The translations under genes were made by a program, and so were the position numbers. A stretch of 64,000 nt of DNA from Aliiroseovarius crassostreae (GTDB taxonomy: Bacteria > Pseudomonadota > Alphaproteobacteria > Rhodobacterales > Rhodobacteraceae): contig NZ_LKBA01000004.1 in the NCBI RefSeq assembly GCF_001307765.1, positions 186,001-250,000 of the forward strand, written 5' to 3'. Each line of letters opens with the position of its first letter. Position 1 is the stretch's first letter. Shown here piece by piece: positions 39,794-48,500 of the stretch. The notes under the pieces are model-generated. The model was given only the letters and a program-made list of their open reading frames with translations, ran no database searches and had not been told where the DNA came from.

Positions 39794-39833
39794 TTCATGT
39801 GTTCATGTGTTCATGTGTTCATGTGTTCATGTG
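39794..39833. repeat. Five tandem copies of TTCATGTG
   Basis: Five uninterrupted 8-base repeats. On the minus strand they sit 34-73 bases before the start codon of the hypothetical gene, in its leader or promoter. Such tracts change copy number by slippage. Confidence 0.92.
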
Positions 39834-39960
39834 GTGTTCAATTGTAGTGCTCTCCGTTAATTGGTCGGTAAGTGAACTGGTCCGGGTTCAGTTGTTGCGA
39901 TTTTCACCACGCACCCCCTTGCGCCCCCGTTCGACTTGTCGTAATCCAACACCCGGCCTT

Positions 39961-40036
39961 AGGGGTATAGCTCAGTTGGTAGAGCGACGGTCTCCAAAAC
40001 CGTAGGTCGCGGGTTCGAACCCTGCTGCCCCTGCCA
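39961..40036 (+). tRNA. tRNA-Trp (anticodon CCA)
   Basis: A full cloverleaf: acceptor AGGGGTA/TGCCCCT, D arm GCTC-AGTTGGTA-GAGC, anticodon stem ACGGT/ACCGT around loop CTCCAAA, T arm GCGGG-TTCGAAC-CCTGC, and an encoded 3' CCA. It lies between tufA and secE, as in many proteobacteria. Confidence 0.98.
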
Positions 40037-40173
40037 TTTCCCTTCATCGGTGATATTTTCAACCTGCCGCGTGCTATGATGCAGGCAATTGCGTGCTCTG
40101 TGCACGGGTGGGCTTGAAAATCCCGCACGCTTTGCGTATTTCACCGCCTGACCCTTTAAGTCTGAGAGAAAAC

Positions 40174-40365
40174 ATGACCAATCCGCTTCAATTCATCCAG
40201 CAAGTGCGCGCTGAGGTTTCCAAGGTTGTCTGGCCGAGCCGCCGTGAGGTGCTGCTGACCACGGCTATGGTCTTTGTGCTGGCCTCGCTGACGGCCCTGT
40301 TCTTTTCGGTGGTGGATCTGGGGATCCGCAGCGCACTGACCGCTGTTCTGGGCATGTTTAGCTGA
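40174..40365 (+). CDS. secE: Preprotein translocase subunit SecE
   Basis: SecE is the clamp subunit of the SecYEG channel. At 63 residues it is the short single-helix form: the amphipathic part FIQQVRAEVSKVVWPSRREV carries the conserved WPSR(R/K)E motif and precedes one TM helix (TAMVFVLASLTALFFSVVDL). ATG 40174 is the family start; upstream in-frame residues are not conserved. nusG follows after 219 bases containing a promoter-like site and a hairpin. Confidence 0.95.
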   Translation: MTNPLQFIQQVRAEVSKVVWPSRREVLLTTAMVFVLASLTALFFSVVDLGIRSALTAVLGMFS

Positions 40366-40419
40366 TCGTTTCGCCGGACCTTTGGTTCTGCGAAACTTCG
40401 GGTGCCCTCTTGAATTCCC

Positions 40420-40492
40420 TTGATTTCACGGGTAGTCCGGGCGCTATAACAGATAGGGGCGTGCGGCGAATCAAGTTGCACGCCGCTTTTTT
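40420..40492 (+). promoter_or_regulatory. nusG leader: promoter-like site followed by terminator-type hairpin
   Basis: TTGATT (40420-40425) and TATAAC (40445-40450) are 19 bases apart, a little long. Right after the expected start point, GCGGCG pairs with CGCCGC (40463-40486) ahead of TTTTTTATT. GCGTGC and GCACGC in the same segment can pair instead. The hairpin either ends the secE transcript or acts as an attenuator for nusG. Confidence 0.55.
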
Positions 40493-40584
40493 ATTCCCGG
40501 TCGTCTGACCCCGCAGGTGAAGGCGGTGACGGGAGGATATGGGCGGTTTCCGCCCCAACGTGATGATATTGAGACGAGGCTGAA

Positions 40585-41121
40585 ATGGCGAAACGCTGGT
40601 ATTCGGTAAGTGTGCTGTCGAACTTCGAAAAGAAGATCGCCGAACAGATTCGTTCGGAAGTGATCGAGAAGGGTCTTGAGGACCAGATCGACGAAGTGCT
40701 GGTGCCGACCGAAGAAGTGATCGAAGTGCGTCGCGGCAAGAAAGTGACCTCGGAACGCCGCTTCATGCCGGGGTATGTTCTGGTTCACATGGAAATGTCG
40801 GATGAGGGCTATCACCTGATCAACTCGATCAACCGCGTCACCGGCTTCCTTGGTCCGCAGGGCCGCCCGATGCCGATGCGCGATGCAGAGGTGCAAGGTA
40901 TTCTGGGACGTGCCGAGGAAGGCAATGCCGAGGCGCCGAAACTGCTGATCAGCTTTGAAGTGGGTGAGAAGGTCAATGTGACCGACGGTCCGTTTGAAGG
41001 CTTTGATGGCACTGTCGAAGAGGTGGACGAGGACGGGCAGCGCCTCAAGGTTTCCGTTTCGATCTTTGGCCGCGCCACCCCGGTGGAACTGGAATACACT
41101 CAGGTGTCGAAACAGGCCTGA
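40585..41121 (+). CDS. nusG: Transcription termination/antitermination factor NusG
   Basis: NusG binds RNA polymerase, suppresses pausing and links it to Rho or the ribosome. The 178-residue protein has the NGN domain ([47 protein letters not shown]) and the C-terminal KOW domain ([20 protein letters not shown]). The ATG lies 15 bases after a GAGACGAGG stretch. A terminator at 41192 separates it from rplK. Confidence 0.97.
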   Translation: MAKRWYSVSVLSNFEKKIAEQIRSEVIEKGLEDQIDEVLVPTEEVIEVRRGKKVTSERRFMPGYVLVHMEMSDEGYHLINSINRVTGFLGPQGRPMPMRDAEVQGILGRAEEGNAEAPKLLISFEVGEKVNVTDGPFEGFDGTVEEVDEDGQRLKVSVSIFGRATPVELEYTQVSKQA

Positions 41122-41453
41122 TCAGTCAGGGGCGTCTGGTTGGCATCAGGTTTGCACCAGGTTTGTGTTTGGCAGACGAACAAGAGTTACGAGGCAGGTG
41201 GCGACACCTGCCTTTTTCATTTGGGGGGGCGGTAGGGCAGGCTGTGCATTGCCTGGCTTCAATTCCCACCCGGTTTTTCCCAAAATCACTTGCGTCCTGT
41301 CCGTGATCAGTGTATCGGCACCCATCGCGTCCCGGATCCCGCATCCGGGCGTGTTCTTTTGCGTGGAAGGGAAAGGGTCGCGGCCCGGCACCGGACCACG
41401 GCAATGAAAGGCAAGGGGACGCGTCCCTGAGCTGTTGTTAAAGGAGAAGCCAA
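41122..41453 (+). promoter_or_regulatory. nusG-rplK intergenic region with terminator and rplK leader
   Basis: AGGCAGGTG-GCGA-CACCTGCCT followed by TTTTTCATTT (41192-41220) is a strong terminator for nusG. Further on, TTGCGT and TATCGG with a 17-base gap (about 41290-41318) form a weak promoter candidate for rplKA. A short self-complementary GGGACGCGTCCC lies near 41416. The rplK ribosome site AAGGAG ends at 41446. Confidence 0.65.
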
Positions 41454-41879
41454 ATGGCTAAAAAAGTAGCTGGCACCATGAAACTGCAGGTTCCTGCAGG
41501 TCAAGCCAACCCGTCGCCGCCCGTCGGCCCCGCGCTGGGTCAGCGCGGCATCAACATCATGGAATTCTGCAAGGCCTTCAACGCGAAGACCCAGGAACTG
41601 GATGCTGGCGCCCCGTGCCCGACCGTGATCACCTATTATCAGGACAAGTCCTTCACCATGGACATCAAGACGCCGCCCGCGTCCTATTTCCTGAAAAAAG
41701 CTGCCAAGCTGAAATCCGGTGCCAATACCCCGGGTCGTGAGACCGTGGGTTCGGTGACCGCCGCTCAGGTGAAAGAAATCGCCGAAGCGAAAATGAAAGA
41801 TCTGAACGCGAACGACATCGACGCCGCAATGCAGATCATCCTGGGCTCTGCCCGCTCCATGGGCATCGAGGTGAAGTAA
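41454..41879 (+). CDS. rplK: 50S ribosomal protein L11
   Basis: L11 forms the GTPase-associated stalk base with 23S rRNA. The 141-residue protein shows the N-terminal [19 protein letters not shown] and the C-terminal RNA-binding part ([20 protein letters not shown]). It ends one base before the rplA ATG, so the pair is translated together. AAGGAG is seven bases upstream of the start. Confidence 0.98.
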   Translation: MAKKVAGTMKLQVPAGQANPSPPVGPALGQRGINIMEFCKAFNAKTQELDAGAPCPTVITYYQDKSFTMDIKTPPASYFLKKAAKLKSGANTPGRETVGSVTAAQVKEIAEAKMKDLNANDIDAAMQIILGSARSMGIEVK

Positions 41880-41880
41880 G

Positions 41881-42579
41881 ATGGCGAAACTGGGTAAACG
41901 CACCAAAGCCGCTCGCGAAGCATTCGCCGGCAAAGAAAACCTGACCGTGGAAGATGCTGTTGCTCTGGTGAAGGGCAATGCTTCGGCCAAGTTTGACGAA
42001 ACCGTGGAAATCGCCCTGAACCTGGGCGTTGACACCCGTCACGCAGACCAGATGGTGCGCGGTGTGGTTGGCCTGCCGAACGGCACCGGCAAAACCATGC
42101 GCGTTGCTGTCTTCGCCCGTGGCCCGAAAGCTGAAGAAGCTCAGGCCGCTGGGGCAGACATCGTTGGCGCCGAAGACCTCATGGAGTCGATCCAGGGCGG
42201 CAACATCGATTTCGATCGCTGCATTGCAACCCCGGACATGATGCCGGTTGTTGGTCGCCTGGGTAAGATCCTCGGCCCGCGCAACCTGATGCCGAACCCC
42301 AAGGTTGGCACCGTGACCATGGATGTGAAAGCCGCCGTGGAAGCCGCCAAAGGTGGTGAAGTGCAGTTCAAAGCCGAAAAAGGCGGTGTTGTGCACGCAG
42401 GCGTTGGCAAAGTGTCCTTCGACGAAGCCAAGCTGGTTGAAAACGTGCGCGCCTTTGTGGGTGCTGTTCAAAAAGCCAAGCCGTCGGGTGCCAAAGGCGC
42501 CTACATGAAAAAGGTTGTTCTGACCTCGACCATGGGCCCGAGCGTTACGCTCGACATTGATAACGCAACCGGCAACTAA
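41881..42579 (+). CDS. rplA: 50S ribosomal protein L1
   Basis: L1 forms the mobile E-site stalk and often represses its own operon. It has 232 residues with the signature around [20 protein letters not shown] and [19 protein letters not shown]. The gene is followed by the repeat X1 hairpin and a terminator (42705-42732), so rplKA is transcriptionally separated from rplJL here. Confidence 0.98.
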   Translation: MAKLGKRTKAAREAFAGKENLTVEDAVALVKGNASAKFDETVEIALNLGVDTRHADQMVRGVVGLPNGTGKTMRVAVFARGPKAEEAQAAGADIVGAEDLMESIQGGNIDFDRCIATPDMMPVVGRLGKILGPRNLMPNPKVGTVTMDVKAAVEAAKGGEVQFKAEKGGVVHAGVGKVSFDEAKLVENVRAFVGAVQKAKPSGAKGAYMKKVVLTSTMGPSVTLDIDNATGN

Positions 42580-42584
42580 AACAT

Positions 42585-42684
42585 GTCGCGCAAAACCGGG
42601 CACCGGATTTGCGCGGCTTGGATATGCAAAATCAAGAAGTTGGACAAGAAGTTGGAGTGGGCCGCGTGTCCGCGACGCTCTCTG
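42585..42684. repeat. Direct repeat X1 next to the inserted methyltransferase gene
   Basis: It begins with the hairpin CGCGCAAAACCGG-GCA-CCGGATTTGCGCG (one mismatch), followed by ATGCAAAATCAAGAA and GTGGGCCGCGTG and ending CGACGCTCTCTGA. A diverged copy X2 with the same block order lies at 43715-43812. Confidence 0.75.
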
Positions 42685-42704
42685 AGCCACGCGAAGTTAT
42701 GATT

Positions 42705-42732
42705 AAGGGCGTCCTTCCGGGCGCCCTTTTTT
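42705..42732 (+). terminator. Terminator after rplA, followed by a C12 tract
   Basis: AGGGCGTCC-TTCC-GGGCGCCCT with a G-T pair, followed by TTTTTTG. Immediately after it come twelve C residues (42735-42746), eight bases before the stop of the convergent methyltransferase gene. Confidence 0.88.
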
Positions 42733-42753
42733 GTCCCCCCCCCCCCAGACAGG

Positions 42754-43518
42754 TCAGGACTTTTTCGTGACCAGCACCCGGGCGGATTTCGGGGTGAATT
42801 CCTCATCCAACGCCTGTACGTCCCCATAGGCCTGAAGCTCGGCCATCGTGCGTTCATATGTCCGTTTGCGGACGTCCAGGATGATCTGCCCGCCTGGCTT
42901 CACGGAGTCACGGAAGAAGGCGGCATAGGTGCTCCAGGGGTAGTGGAACCCGCAGGAAATGAAGCTTACGGCCATATCCTGATTTTTCACCTTTTCCACG
43001 GAGCTTTTGAGTGGGTTAATCGTCGTAATCTTGCTTTTGGCAACGCCATTGTCGGTCAGGAACTTTTTGGCGACATCAAGGTTCGAGTAGGCAGAGCCTC
43101 TTTCCTTAAAGCCGAAATGACGATCTTCCGAGCTTTCCAGATCAATCAGGGTCAGTTTGCATTTGAAGTCCCGCGCGAGAAACAGGTCAAAGATTGCATA
43201 GCCACACCCGATATCCGTCACGGCTTTTGGAGGGGAGCTCTCAAGCACCGGCTTGAGTTCTTGATATTCGAGATGAATGAAGGCGATCGCACGTCGAATA
43301 AGCGTTTTGGCTCCCATTTCCTCGATGACTTCAAGAAGAGGGGCGTCATTCCCGTTTGACCATTTCCTGATAAGTTGATGTCGCTGTGGGTGGTCCATGA
43401 TGATTGCGGACCGTTGAAGGATCAGGTTCAGCACGTCTGTTTGTGAGAAGGCTGAGATGTTCAGGGACGCAATGGTGTCTGTGTCTGCGGCCTGTACTGC
43501 GGTGTCGAAAGAAATCAT
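42754..43518 (-). CDS. Class I SAM-dependent methyltransferase-like protein
   Basis: A 254-residue protein with SAM motif I in VTDIGCGYAIFDLFLA, an acidic second strand end LTLIDLESSE, and a late strand DMAVSFISCGFHYPW followed by SVKPGGQIILDVRK, the normal class I order. The N-terminal 90 residues are helical and unassigned. The substrate is unknown; the style resembles sugar- or small-molecule methyltransferases. ATG 43518 is used (an in-frame extension to 43638 runs into a repeat). It is antisense to and inserted between rplA and rplJ, flanked by direct repeats X1 and X2, so it is probably a recent arrival. Confidence 0.72.
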   Translation of the reverse strand: MISFDTAVQAADTDTIASLNISAFSQTDVLNLILQRSAIIMDHPQRHQLIRKWSNGNDAPLLEVIEEMGAKTLIRRAIAFIHLEYQELKPVLESSPPKAVTDIGCGYAIFDLFLARDFKCKLTLIDLESSEDRHFGFKERGSAYSNLDVAKKFLTDNGVAKSKITTINPLKSSVEKVKNQDMAVSFISCGFHYPWSTYAAFFRDSVKPGGQIILDVRKRTYERTMAELQAYGDVQALDEEFTPKSARVLVTKKS

Positions 43519-43611
43519 CGGATCTGCCTGTTTTGATGTGTTCTCTTGGAGGCCTGTGTGAACACTATTATGTGAAAATAATGGTAAACGGTGGGGCAGT
43601 CCTGTCAATAA

Positions 43612-43672
43612 AGCGTTTCGGGATAAGCCGCGACACATAATTTATTCCGAAACGCCCACGACATTGATATCT
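43612..43672. repeat. Half copy of the two-hairpin repeat family
   Basis: AAGCGTTTCGGGATAA ... TTATTCCGAAACGC forms one hairpin with the family ends, followed by CCACGACATTGATATCT, similar to the linker of the full copies. The second hairpin is absent. It lies upstream of the methyltransferase start. Confidence 0.6.
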
Positions 43673-43714
43673 CTTGCGGCCTTTCGATTTTCCCTGATGT
43701 CAGGTTGGGGCGTA

Positions 43715-43812
43715 TCGCGCAAAACGGGGCACTGGTTTTGCGTTCCGCGGACATGCAAAATCAAGAACTCAAGTGGGTCGCGTGAATGGAATAAACGCGA
43801 CGCGCTCTGAAA
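43715..43812. repeat. Direct repeat X2
   Basis: TCGCGCAAAACGGGGCACTGG, then ACATGCAAAATCAAGAA, AGTGGGTCGCGTG and CGCGACGCGCTCTGA: the same order and strand as X1 at 42585, clearly diverged, with a 14-base gap relative to it and a longer tail. Confidence 0.75.
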
Positions 43813-44257
43813 CTGAACTGCTTTAGTTGAGTGTTGATATGGTGGGGCGTGTGCGATCCAGTCAAATGCCAGGTCGGCCTGGGTGACGGGCGGTTTGTGA
43901 ATGATTCTGTATGTGCTATGGTCGGCGAAAGCTTCCAATCCGCATATGTCTTGCGAATTGCATTATGGGGGTTGGAAAACCAGCCCGAACCCTCTAGAGA
44001 CACACTTGCAACCCAGCGTGCGATTCGTCGTGCGCTGTTTTGTGTTTCGTCCGAGACGGTGGGTGACCCCGGCGGATCAGATGCGGGCCAGCCGAGGTTG
44101 GCCCTCATGGGATGCGCAAGGATCATAATTCCTGCCTGAGACGGGAAATGGACAAAAGAATTCTCTTGGCTGGCTCAGCCCTGGGGCGATTTTGCGAAGG
44201 ACCCGTAAAGGACCCGATTGCCGGGTTTTCTCATGAAAATCTGGTGAAATATGAGCC

Positions 44258-44273
44258 GGGGGGCTTGCCCCCC
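44258..44273 (+). promoter_or_regulatory. GC hairpin at the rplJ ribosome site
   Basis: GGGGGGC-TT-GCCCCCC lies five bases before the GGAG that serves GTG 44291. A hairpin here is well placed for feedback by the L10-L7/L12 complex, which binds the rplJ leader in other bacteria; the binding itself is inferred. Confidence 0.5.
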
Positions 44274-44290
44274 ATACTTGGAGTGAAACT

Positions 44291-44803
44291 GTGGATAGAG
44301 CACAAAAAGAGAAGCTGGTCGACGAACTCGGCCAAATCTTTGAAAGCTCTGGCGTTGTAGTGGTTGCCCACTACACGGGTATGACAGTTGCTGAAATGCA
44401 AGACCTGCGTTCGCAAATGCGCGAAGCTGGCGGGTCGGTGCGTGTTGCCAAGAACAGGCTCGCCAAAATCGCTCTGGAAGGTAAGCCGGCCGCTTCGATC
44501 GCCGACCTCCTTTCGGGCATGACCGTTCTTGCCTATTCCGAAGATCCTGTGGCTGCTGCCAAGGTGATGGACGCATACGCCAAGACCAACGACAAGTTGG
44601 AAATCCTTGGTGGTGCAATGGGCGAGACCGCTCTGGATCTGGCTGGTGTGAAAGCCGTTGCCGCTATGCCGTCGCGTGAAGAGCTTATCGCTTCGATCGT
44701 GGGCTGCATTGGCGCACCTGCTTCGAACATCGCTGGGGCCATTGGCGCACCTGCTTCGAACATCGCATCCATTCTCTCGACCATCGAAGAGAAAGCTGCA
44801 TAA
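44291..44803 (+). CDS. rplJ: 50S ribosomal protein L10
   Basis: L10 anchors L7/L12 dimers to the ribosomal stalk. It has 170 residues, starting at GTG 44291 ([17 protein letters not shown]); [13 protein letters not shown] is typical. The C-terminal helix that binds L7/L12 contains a tandem repeat: the 26 bases coding IGAPASNIA occur twice with a 33-base period (44708-44733 and 44741-44766). Similar doubling is usual in Rhodobacterales L10, so it is not a local error. Confidence 0.97.
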   Translation: MDRAQKEKLVDELGQIFESSGVVVVAHYTGMTVAEMQDLRSQMREAGGSVRVAKNRLAKIALEGKPAASIADLLSGMTVLAYSEDPVAAAKVMDAYAKTNDKLEILGGAMGETALDLAGVKAVAAMPSREELIASIVGCIGAPASNIAGAIGAPASNIASILSTIEEKAA

Positions 44804-44875
44804 GCAAACTGAAATCCCCGTGTCTGGATACCCCTTACACGTTGGAACACATCTAAATCGAACGGAAACAGTAAA

Positions 44876-45250
44876 ATGGCTGATCTGAAAGCACTCGCCG
44901 AAAGCATCGTTGGTCTGACCCTGCTGGAAGCACAAGAACTGAAAACCATCCTCAAAGACGAGTACGGCATCGAGCCGGCTGCTGGTGGCGCTGTTGTTAT
45001 GGCCGCTGCTGGCGACGCTGGTGGCGCCGCTGAGGAAGAAAAAACCGAATTCGACGTCGTTCTGAAGAACGCCGGCGCTTCGAAAATCAACGTGATCAAA
45101 GAAGTTCGCGGCATCACCGGTCTTGGCCTGAAAGAAGCCAAAGAGCTGGTCGAAGCTGGCGGCAAGATCAAAGAAGGCGTGGACAAAGCCGAAGCAGAAG
45201 ACATCAAAGGCAAGCTGGAAGCAGCTGGCGCCGAAGTCGAACTGGCCTAA
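44876..45250 (+). CDS. rplL: 50S ribosomal protein L7/L12
   Basis: The stalk protein that recruits translational GTPases. It has 124 residues with an N-terminal dimerisation part, an Ala/Gly hinge ([19 protein letters not shown]) and a C-terminal domain [20 protein letters not shown] then [13 protein letters not shown]. It starts 72 bases after rplJ. A structured leader follows before rpoB. Confidence 0.98.
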   Translation: MADLKALAESIVGLTLLEAQELKTILKDEYGIEPAAGGAVVMAAAGDAGGAAEEEKTEFDVVLKNAGASKINVIKEVRGITGLGLKEAKELVEAGGKIKEGVDKAEAEDIKGKLEAAGAEVELA

Positions 45251-45289
45251 GCTTTACGCTTTTAAGGGCGCATATGCCCTTGCAAATAC

Positions 45290-45405
45290 TGGCTGGGCCC
45301 GGAGAGATCCGGGTCCAGCCGAACCTGTCTTGGAGAGGGGCCTTCGGGGCCTCGTGAAAACGGCCTGATCGTCCGCGATGCAGGCCCCTCTCCTGGGAAA
45401 GGTTC
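45290..45405 (+). promoter_or_regulatory. Long RNA stems between rplL and rpoB
   Basis: A first hairpin, GGCTGGGCCCGG-AGAGAT-CCGGGTCCAGCC, covers 45290-45320. A second, long-range stem pairs GGAGAGGGGCCT (45332-45343) exactly with AGGCCCCTCTCC (45382-45393), extended outward by GAACCT with AGGTTC (45321-45326 and 45400-45405) across a small internal loop. No T-run follows. It is a candidate RNase III processing site or partial attenuator. Confidence 0.65.
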
Positions 45406-45526
45406 GGACGGGAGGAAACCTTTGGGACGGTTTCCATGAATTGGTCCACCCCCCAATCTCGGACGAGGCGTCACCGGGGACCCGACGGTCGGCGCATCAG
45501 TTGAGAACATGAAAGGTAGTTACCGG

Positions 45527-48500
45527 ATGGCGCAGACCTATCTTGGCCAAAAACGCTTGCGTAAATACTACGGTAAAATCCGTGAAGTATTGGAGATGCC
45601 GAACCTGATCGAGGTTCAGAAAGCATCCTACGATCTTTTCCTCAAATCCGGCGATCAGCCCCAGCCGATGGACGGCGAAGGCATCAACGCCGTGTTCCAG
45701 TCGGTTTTCCCGATCAAGGATTTCAACGAAACCGCCATTCTCGAGTTCGTGAAATACGAACTGGAAACGCCGAAATTCGACGTGGAAGAATGCCAGCAGC
45801 GTGACCTGACCTATTCGGCGCCGCTGAAGGTGACCCTGCGTCTGATCGTATTTGATATCGACGAAGATACAGGTGCGAAGTCGGTTAAAGACATCAAGGA
45901 ACAAGACGTGTTCATGGGCGATATGCCCCTGATGACGCCGAACGGCACCTTTGTCGTGAACGGCACCGAGCGTGTGATCGTGTCTCAGATGCACCGTTCG
46001 CCGGGCGTGTTCTTTGACCATGACAAAGGCAAGACCCACTCCTCGGGCAAACTTCTTTTTGCCTGCCGCATCATTCCCTATCGCGGCTCCTGGCTCGATT
46101 TCGAATTCGACGCCAAGGACATCGTCTTTGCCCGTATCGACCGTCGCCGCAAACTGCCTGTGACCACCCTGCTTTATGCGCTGGGTCTGGACCAGGAAGG
46201 TATCTGTGACGCCTATTACGACACCGTCAACTACAAGCTCGACAAGAACAAGGGGTGGGTTACCAAGTTCTTCCCCGAGCGTGTGGCCGGCACCCGTCCG
46301 ACCCAGGATCTGGTCGATGCTGCCTCTGGCGAAGTCATTGCCGAAGCTGGTAAAAAGATCACCCCGCGTGCCGTCAAGAAACTGATGGAATCGGGCGAAG
46401 TCACCAACCTTCTGGTGCCGTTTGACAGCATCGTTGGCCGCTATGTCGCCCGTGACATCATCAACGAAGAAACCGGCGCGATCTATGTGGAAGCCGGTGA
46501 CGAGCTGACGCTGGAATATGACAAGGATGGCGAACTGATCGGTGGCTCGCTGAAAGAGCTGCTGGATGCCGGTTTCACCGAGATCCCGGTGCTGGATATC
46601 GATAATATCAACGTCGGTCCCTACATCCGCAACACCATGGCCGCGGACAAGAACATGGGTCGCGAAACCGCGCTTATGGATATCTATCGCGTCATGCGCC
46701 CGGGTGAGCCGCCCACGGTGGAAGCCGCGTCTGCCCTCTTCGACACGCTGTTCTTCGATTCAGAGCGCTACGACCTGTCGGCCGTTGGTCGCGTGAAGAT
46801 GAACATGCGTCTTGACCTGGATGCCGAAGACACCCAGCGCACGCTCCGCCGCGAAGACATCATCGCCTGCATCAAGGCGCTGGTGGAGCTGCGTGACGGC
46901 AAGGGTGACATCGACGATATCGACCACCTGGGCAACCGTCGTGTGCGCTCGGTCGGTGAGCTGATGGAAAACCAGTATCGCGTGGGTCTCCTGCGCATGG
47001 AACGTGCGATCAAGGAACGCATGTCCTCGGTCGAGATCGACACCGTGATGCCGCAGGACCTGATCAACGCGAAACCGGCGGCTGCTGCGGTGCGCGAATT
47101 CTTCGGCTCCTCGCAGCTGTCGCAATTCATGGACCAGACCAACCCGCTGTCGGAAGTCACCCATAAACGCCGTCTCTCGGCGCTTGGGCCGGGCGGTCTG
47201 ACCCGCGAACGTGCAGGTTTTGAGGTGCGTGACGTTCACGCAACCCACTATGGCCGCATGTGTCCGATTGAAACGCCGGAAGGGCCGAACATCGGTCTGA
47301 TCAACTCGCTGGCCACCTTTGCCCGCGTGAACAAATACGGTTTCATCGAAACCCCGTATCGTAAGGTTGTGGACGGCAAGGTCACCGATGAGGTGAACTA
47401 CATGTCTGCCACCGAAGAGATGCGTCATACCGTGGCTCAGGCCAACGCGCATCTGGATGCGGATGGTCGTTTCGAGAACGATCTGGTGAACACCCGGAAA
47501 TCGGGCGAATACACCATGGCGCAGCGCGAAAGCGTTGACCTGATCGACGTGTCGCCAAAACAGCTGGTATCAGTGGCGGCCTCGCTCATCCCGTTCCTTG
47601 AAAACGACGACGCCAACCGTGCTCTGATGGGCTCGAACATGCAACGTCAGGCCGTGCCGCTCCTGCGGGCCGAAGCTCCGTTTGTGGGCACCGGTATCGA
47701 AGGCAAGGTTGCGATCGACTCAGGCGCGGCCATTCAGGCCAAACGCGGCGGCGTGATCGACCAGGTGGATGCCACCCGGATCGTTGTGCGCGCCACCGAA
47801 GACCTGGCCCTGGGCGACGCTGGTGTGGACATCTATCGTCTGCGCAAGTTCCAGCGCTCGAACCAGAACACCTGTATCAACCAGCGTCCGCTGGTGAAGG
47901 TGGGCGACAAAGTGTCGAAAGGCGAAGTGATCGCTGACGGCCCGTCGACCGATATGGGCGAACTGGCTCTGGGTAAAAACGTGGTTGTCGCGTTCATGCC
48001 CTGGAACGGCTACAACTACGAAGACTCGATCCTGATTTCTGAGCGCATCGCGCGTGACGACGTGTTCACTTCGGTCCATATCGAAGAGTTCGAAGTCGCT
48101 GCCCGTGACACCAAGCTTGGGCCGGAAGAAATCACCCGCGACATTCCGAATGTCGGTGAAGAAGCGCTGCGCAACCTCGACGAGGCCGGCATCGTTTACA
48201 TCGGTGCGGATGTGGAGCCGGGCGACATTCTGGTTGGTAAGATCACCCCCAAAGGCGAAAGCCCGATGACGCCGGAGGAGAAACTCCTGCGCGCCATCTT
48301 CGGCGAAAAAGCCTCGGACGTGCGCGACACCTCGCTGCGTGTGAAACCGGGTGACTTCGGCACCGTTGTGGAAGTGCGTGTCTTCAACCGTCATGGTGTG
48401 GAAAAAGACGAACGTGCCCTGCAGATCGAGCGTGAAGAGGTCGAAAGCCTTGCCCGCGACCGCGATGACGAGCTGAACATCCTTGAGCGCAACATCTATG

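Larger units (their letters stand above)
43519..44290. other. Repeat-bearing region and rplJ leader
   Basis: There is no credible gene in these 770 bases. They hold a half copy of the two-hairpin repeat (43612-43655), direct repeat X2 (43715-43812), a promoter candidate for rplJL (TTGTGA 43895-43900, TATGGT near 43917, gap about 16) and a long leader of about 370 bases with several GC-rich stems. The last of these, at 44258-44273, lies just before the rplJ ribosome site. Confidence 0.5.

Noticed and set aside
39794-39833. Octamer array as a CRISPR array
   Set aside because: The repeats are 8 bases long with no spacers; it is a simple tandem repeat, and no cas genes are in the window.
43831-44139. 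102-residue frame upstream of rplJ
   Set aside because: It covers the predicted rplJL promoter and structured leader, and no ribosome site or recognisable protein pattern is present.
44708-44766. Tandem duplication in rplJ as an assembly error or novel domain
   Set aside because: The doubled IGAPASNIA block belongs to the L7/L12-binding helix and, as far as I know, similar doubling is normal for L10 of this group.
44658-44888. 76-residue frame across the end of rplJ
   Set aside because: It is out of frame with rplJ and reflects the tandem repeat coding for the L10 C-terminal helix.
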